Shown here in pieces: positions 62,226 to 64,000 of a DNA stretch of 64,000 nt (position 1 is the first letter of the stretch; each line of letters begins with the position of its first letter). The notes beneath the pieces are model-generated. The model ran no database searches. It saw only the letters and a program-made list of their open reading frames with translations, and was not told the origin of the DNA. Source of the stretch: Oceanihabitans iliipiscarium. GTDB taxonomy: Bacteria; Bacteroidota; Bacteroidia; Flavobacteriales; Flavobacteriaceae. Where the stretch lies: positions 248,001 through 312,000 of the forward strand of contig NZ_JBHUOV010000001.1 in the NCBI RefSeq assembly GCF_042686125.1, read 5' to 3'. A program made the position numbers and the translations under genes.

Positions 62226-63398
62226 ATGAAACATATATATTCACTAGTAATTATTACCCTTCTTCTAACCTCTTGTGGAGGCGAAAAGAAAAAAAACTCT
62301 GTAGAAAACGTCCTTGAAAGTAATGATCTTACAACCATAAGAACAAAACGTGCAGAATTAGTTAACGAACAACAAGCATTACAAGACCAAATTAAACTTT
62401 TAGATCAAAAGATTTCAGAAGTCGATACTGTTAAGCATATTCCACTAATTACAACGTTAATTGCTAAACATGAAGTTTTTAATCACGTTTTAGAAATACA
62501 AGGAAACGTGACTACTAAAAATCTCATCGTTATAACTCCAGAATATAATGGAATTCTCACGCATGTTTACGTTAAAGAAGGACAAAAAGTAAATAAAGGA
62601 CAAGTTTTAGCGAAAATTGACGATGGTGGTTTAAGTCAACAATTAGCACAATTACAAATACAAGCAGATTTAGCGAAAACCACTTTTGAGCGTCAACAAC
62701 GTCTTTGGAACCAAAACATAGGTAGTGAAATTCAATATCTACAAGCAAAATCTACTTATGAAGCACAAAACAAAGCGGTAAGTCAGCTACAACAGCAAAT
62801 TGCTAAAACGACAGTAAGAGCTCCTTTTTCTGGCACTATAGATGATGTTATAACAGAACAAGGAAGTGTTGTTGCAGCAGGTCAATCGCAACTTATGCGT
62901 ATCATTAATCTAGACAACATGTATATAGAAACAGATGTTCCTGAAAGCTATATAACTGATGTTACCAAGGGTAAAAGTGTACAAGTAGATTTTCCTGTGT
63001 TAGGAAAAACCATTGAAACACAAATTAGACAAGCTGGAGACTTTATCAATCCTGCAAACCGAACCTTTAAAGTTGAGGTTACTGTGCCTAATAAAGACAA
63101 AACAATCAAGCCTAACCTAACTGCTAGACTAAAAATTAACGATTACACAAATGAAGAAGCTTTATTAATCCCTCAAAGTATTATTTCTGAAAATGCTGAA
63201 GGAGAACAATACATTTATGTGGTGAACGATAAGAACACCAATGACGAAGGTGTTGCTACTAAAGTTATTATTAAAACTGGTAAAACTCAAGGTGATGTTA
63301 TTGAAGTTTTAGAAGGAATTAAAGATGGTGCCGAAATTGTAAAAGAAGGAGCACGAAGCATAAAAGATAAACAAACCGTAAAAGTCATTAACTACTAA
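62226..63398 (+). CDS. RND efflux periplasmic adaptor (membrane fusion protein), lipoprotein
   Basis: A 390-residue protein with a lipobox (LLLTSCGGEK). A coiled coil (RAELVNEQQALQDQIKLLDQ), a lipoyl-like hairpin (YVKEGQKVNKGQVLAKIDDG), a second coiled coil (KAVSQLQQQIAKTTVRAPFS) and beta-barrel segments (IRQAGDFINPANRTFKVEV) are in the usual order. It joins the inner-membrane pump to the TolC channel. Confidence 0.93.
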   Translation: MKHIYSLVIITLLLTSCGGEKKKNSVENVLESNDLTTIRTKRAELVNEQQALQDQIKLLDQKISEVDTVKHIPLITTLIAKHEVFNHVLEIQGNVTTKNLIVITPEYNGILTHVYVKEGQKVNKGQVLAKIDDGGLSQQLAQLQIQADLAKTTFERQQRLWNQNIGSEIQYLQAKSTYEAQNKAVSQLQQQIAKTTVRAPFSGTIDDVITEQGSVVAAGQSQLMRIINLDNMYIETDVPESYITDVTKGKSVQVDFPVLGKTIETQIRQAGDFINPANRTFKVEVTVPNKDKTIKPNLTARLKINDYTNEEALLIPQSIISENAEGEQYIYVVNDKNTNDEGVATKVIIKTGKTQGDVIEVLEGIKDGAEIVKEGARSIKDKQTVKVINY

Positions 63399-63408
63399 GC
63401 AAAAACAC

Positions 63409-64000
63409 ATGGCTAAAAATAAAAAACAAACCGAAAAGGAATTTGGTTTATCCTCTTGGGCAATTAACAATAAGACCACAATGTATGTGCTTATTCTAGT
63501 GATTTTTTATCTAGGTATTTCTGCATTTTTTAGTATGCCAAGAGAAAATTTTCCGGAGGTAAACGAAACCAAGATATATGTAAGCTCTATTTTTCCTGGG
63601 AATACAGCTGAAGACATAGAAAAACTAGTAACAGATCCTCTTGAAGACAAATTAAAAACCGTAAGTAATGTGGTTGAAATTACTTCAACATCGCAAGAAG
63701 ATTACTCTATGCTTGTGGTTGAATTTGATGAAAACATTACAGTAGATCAAGCCAAACAAAAAGTAAAAGACGAGATCGATACTGAAACATCTGGCGAAGA
63801 TTGGCCAACCTTTAATGGCGCTAAAGTAGAACCAGATGTATTTGCATTAAGTATGTCTGAAGAAATGCCTATTCTTAACATTAATATATCAGGTGATTAT
63901 CCTGTTGAAAAGTTAAAAGAATATGCCGAAGACCTTCAAGATGAAATTGAAGACCTTCAAGAAATTAAAAAAGCTGACATTCGTGGTGCTCAAGAAAAAG
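63409..64000 (+). CDS. RND efflux inner-membrane permease, HAE1-like (cut by window end)
   Basis: The frame from ATG 63409 is open to the window edge (about 197 residues). After a short cytoplasmic start comes the first membrane helix (TMYVLILVIFYLGISAFFSM), then PRENFPEVNETKIYVSSIFPGN and VTDPLEDKLKTVSNVVEITS, the porter-domain signature of AcrB-type pumps. It completes the TetR-regulated tripartite pump. The drug or lipid substrate is unknown. Confidence 0.92.
   Translation, partial: MAKNKKQTEKEFGLSSWAINNKTTMYVLILVIFYLGISAFFSMPRENFPEVNETKIYVSSIFPGNTAEDIEKLVTDPLEDKLKTVSNVVEITSTSQEDYSMLVVEFDENITVDQAKQKVKDEIDTETSGEDWPTFNGAKVEPDVFALSMSEEMPILNINISGDYPVEKLKEYAEDLQDEIEDLQEIKKADIRGAQEK

Overview
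The window is low-GC chromosomal DNA from a member of the Bacteroidota, most likely a marine or aquatic Flavobacteriaceae. The evidence is the gene families (GH92, FHS sugar symporter, DUF5686-type barrel, PorT-type barrel, surface proteins ending in an S74 chaperone), promoter-like TAnnTTTG boxes rather than E. coli -10 boxes, weak ribosome binding sites, and gene junctions such as rplM-rpsI. I see no phage genome, insertion sequence, rRNA or CRISPR array. There is one tRNA-Ser.

Layout. 1-7.6 kb: an N-glycan degradation cluster (GH20 hexosaminidase cut by the window edge, GH92 alpha-mannosidase, FHS sugar transporter, exported glycosylasparaginase). 7.7-15.9 kb: a TPR histidine kinase and LytTR regulator followed by two large surface proteins with YadA-head-like repeats and S74 chaperone tails. 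Matching direct repeats with a 21-bp period lie upstream of both units. 16.0-22.0 kb: a cyanophycin cycle (cphA, cphB, isoaspartyl peptidase, plus an aldehyde dehydrogenase). 22.1-25.0 kb: polA. 25.0-28.7 kb: a Nudix hydrolase overlapping a large PLD nuclease / SF2 helicase / DUF3427 / LexA-like protein. 28.9-33.3 kb: a small orphan protein, then a minus-strand set of FecR-TPR protein, CHASE2-TIR membrane protein and secreted lipase.

33.5-45.5 kb is mostly housekeeping: rplM-rpsI, rpsB, tsf, pyrH-frr, a TlpA-like protein, an outer-membrane barrel, an RND exporter, asnS and rpoN. 45.5-51.4 kb: a degenerate PAP2-like membrane protein, a PorT-like barrel, an ExbB/ExbD energy-transduction operon, tRNA-Ser(GGA), ansA and tatD. 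51.4-53.1 kb: a retropepsin-like protease, a NarL/LuxR response regulator, a three-unit tandem array of promoter-operator-terminator cassettes (exact 147-bp period), and a 35-residue membrane peptide. 53.2-58.1 kb: sucA and sucB with an M23 peptidase gene between them. 58.2-64.0 kb: a small barrel protein, a polyprenyl synthetase, and a TetR-controlled TolC/adaptor/RND efflux operon cut by the right edge.

The strongest candidates for undescribed biology are: (1) the Nudix plus PLD-helicase-DUF3427 protein, whose C terminus has the LexA self-cleavage geometry; (2) the 147-bp cassette array next to the response regulator gene; (3) the FecR/CHASE2-TIR/lipase set, a plausible envelope-to-cytoplasm TIR signalling system; and (4) the inferred LytTR sites tying the kinase/regulator pair to the S74 surface proteins. 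All functions are read from sequence motifs and remembered family features. No database search was run.
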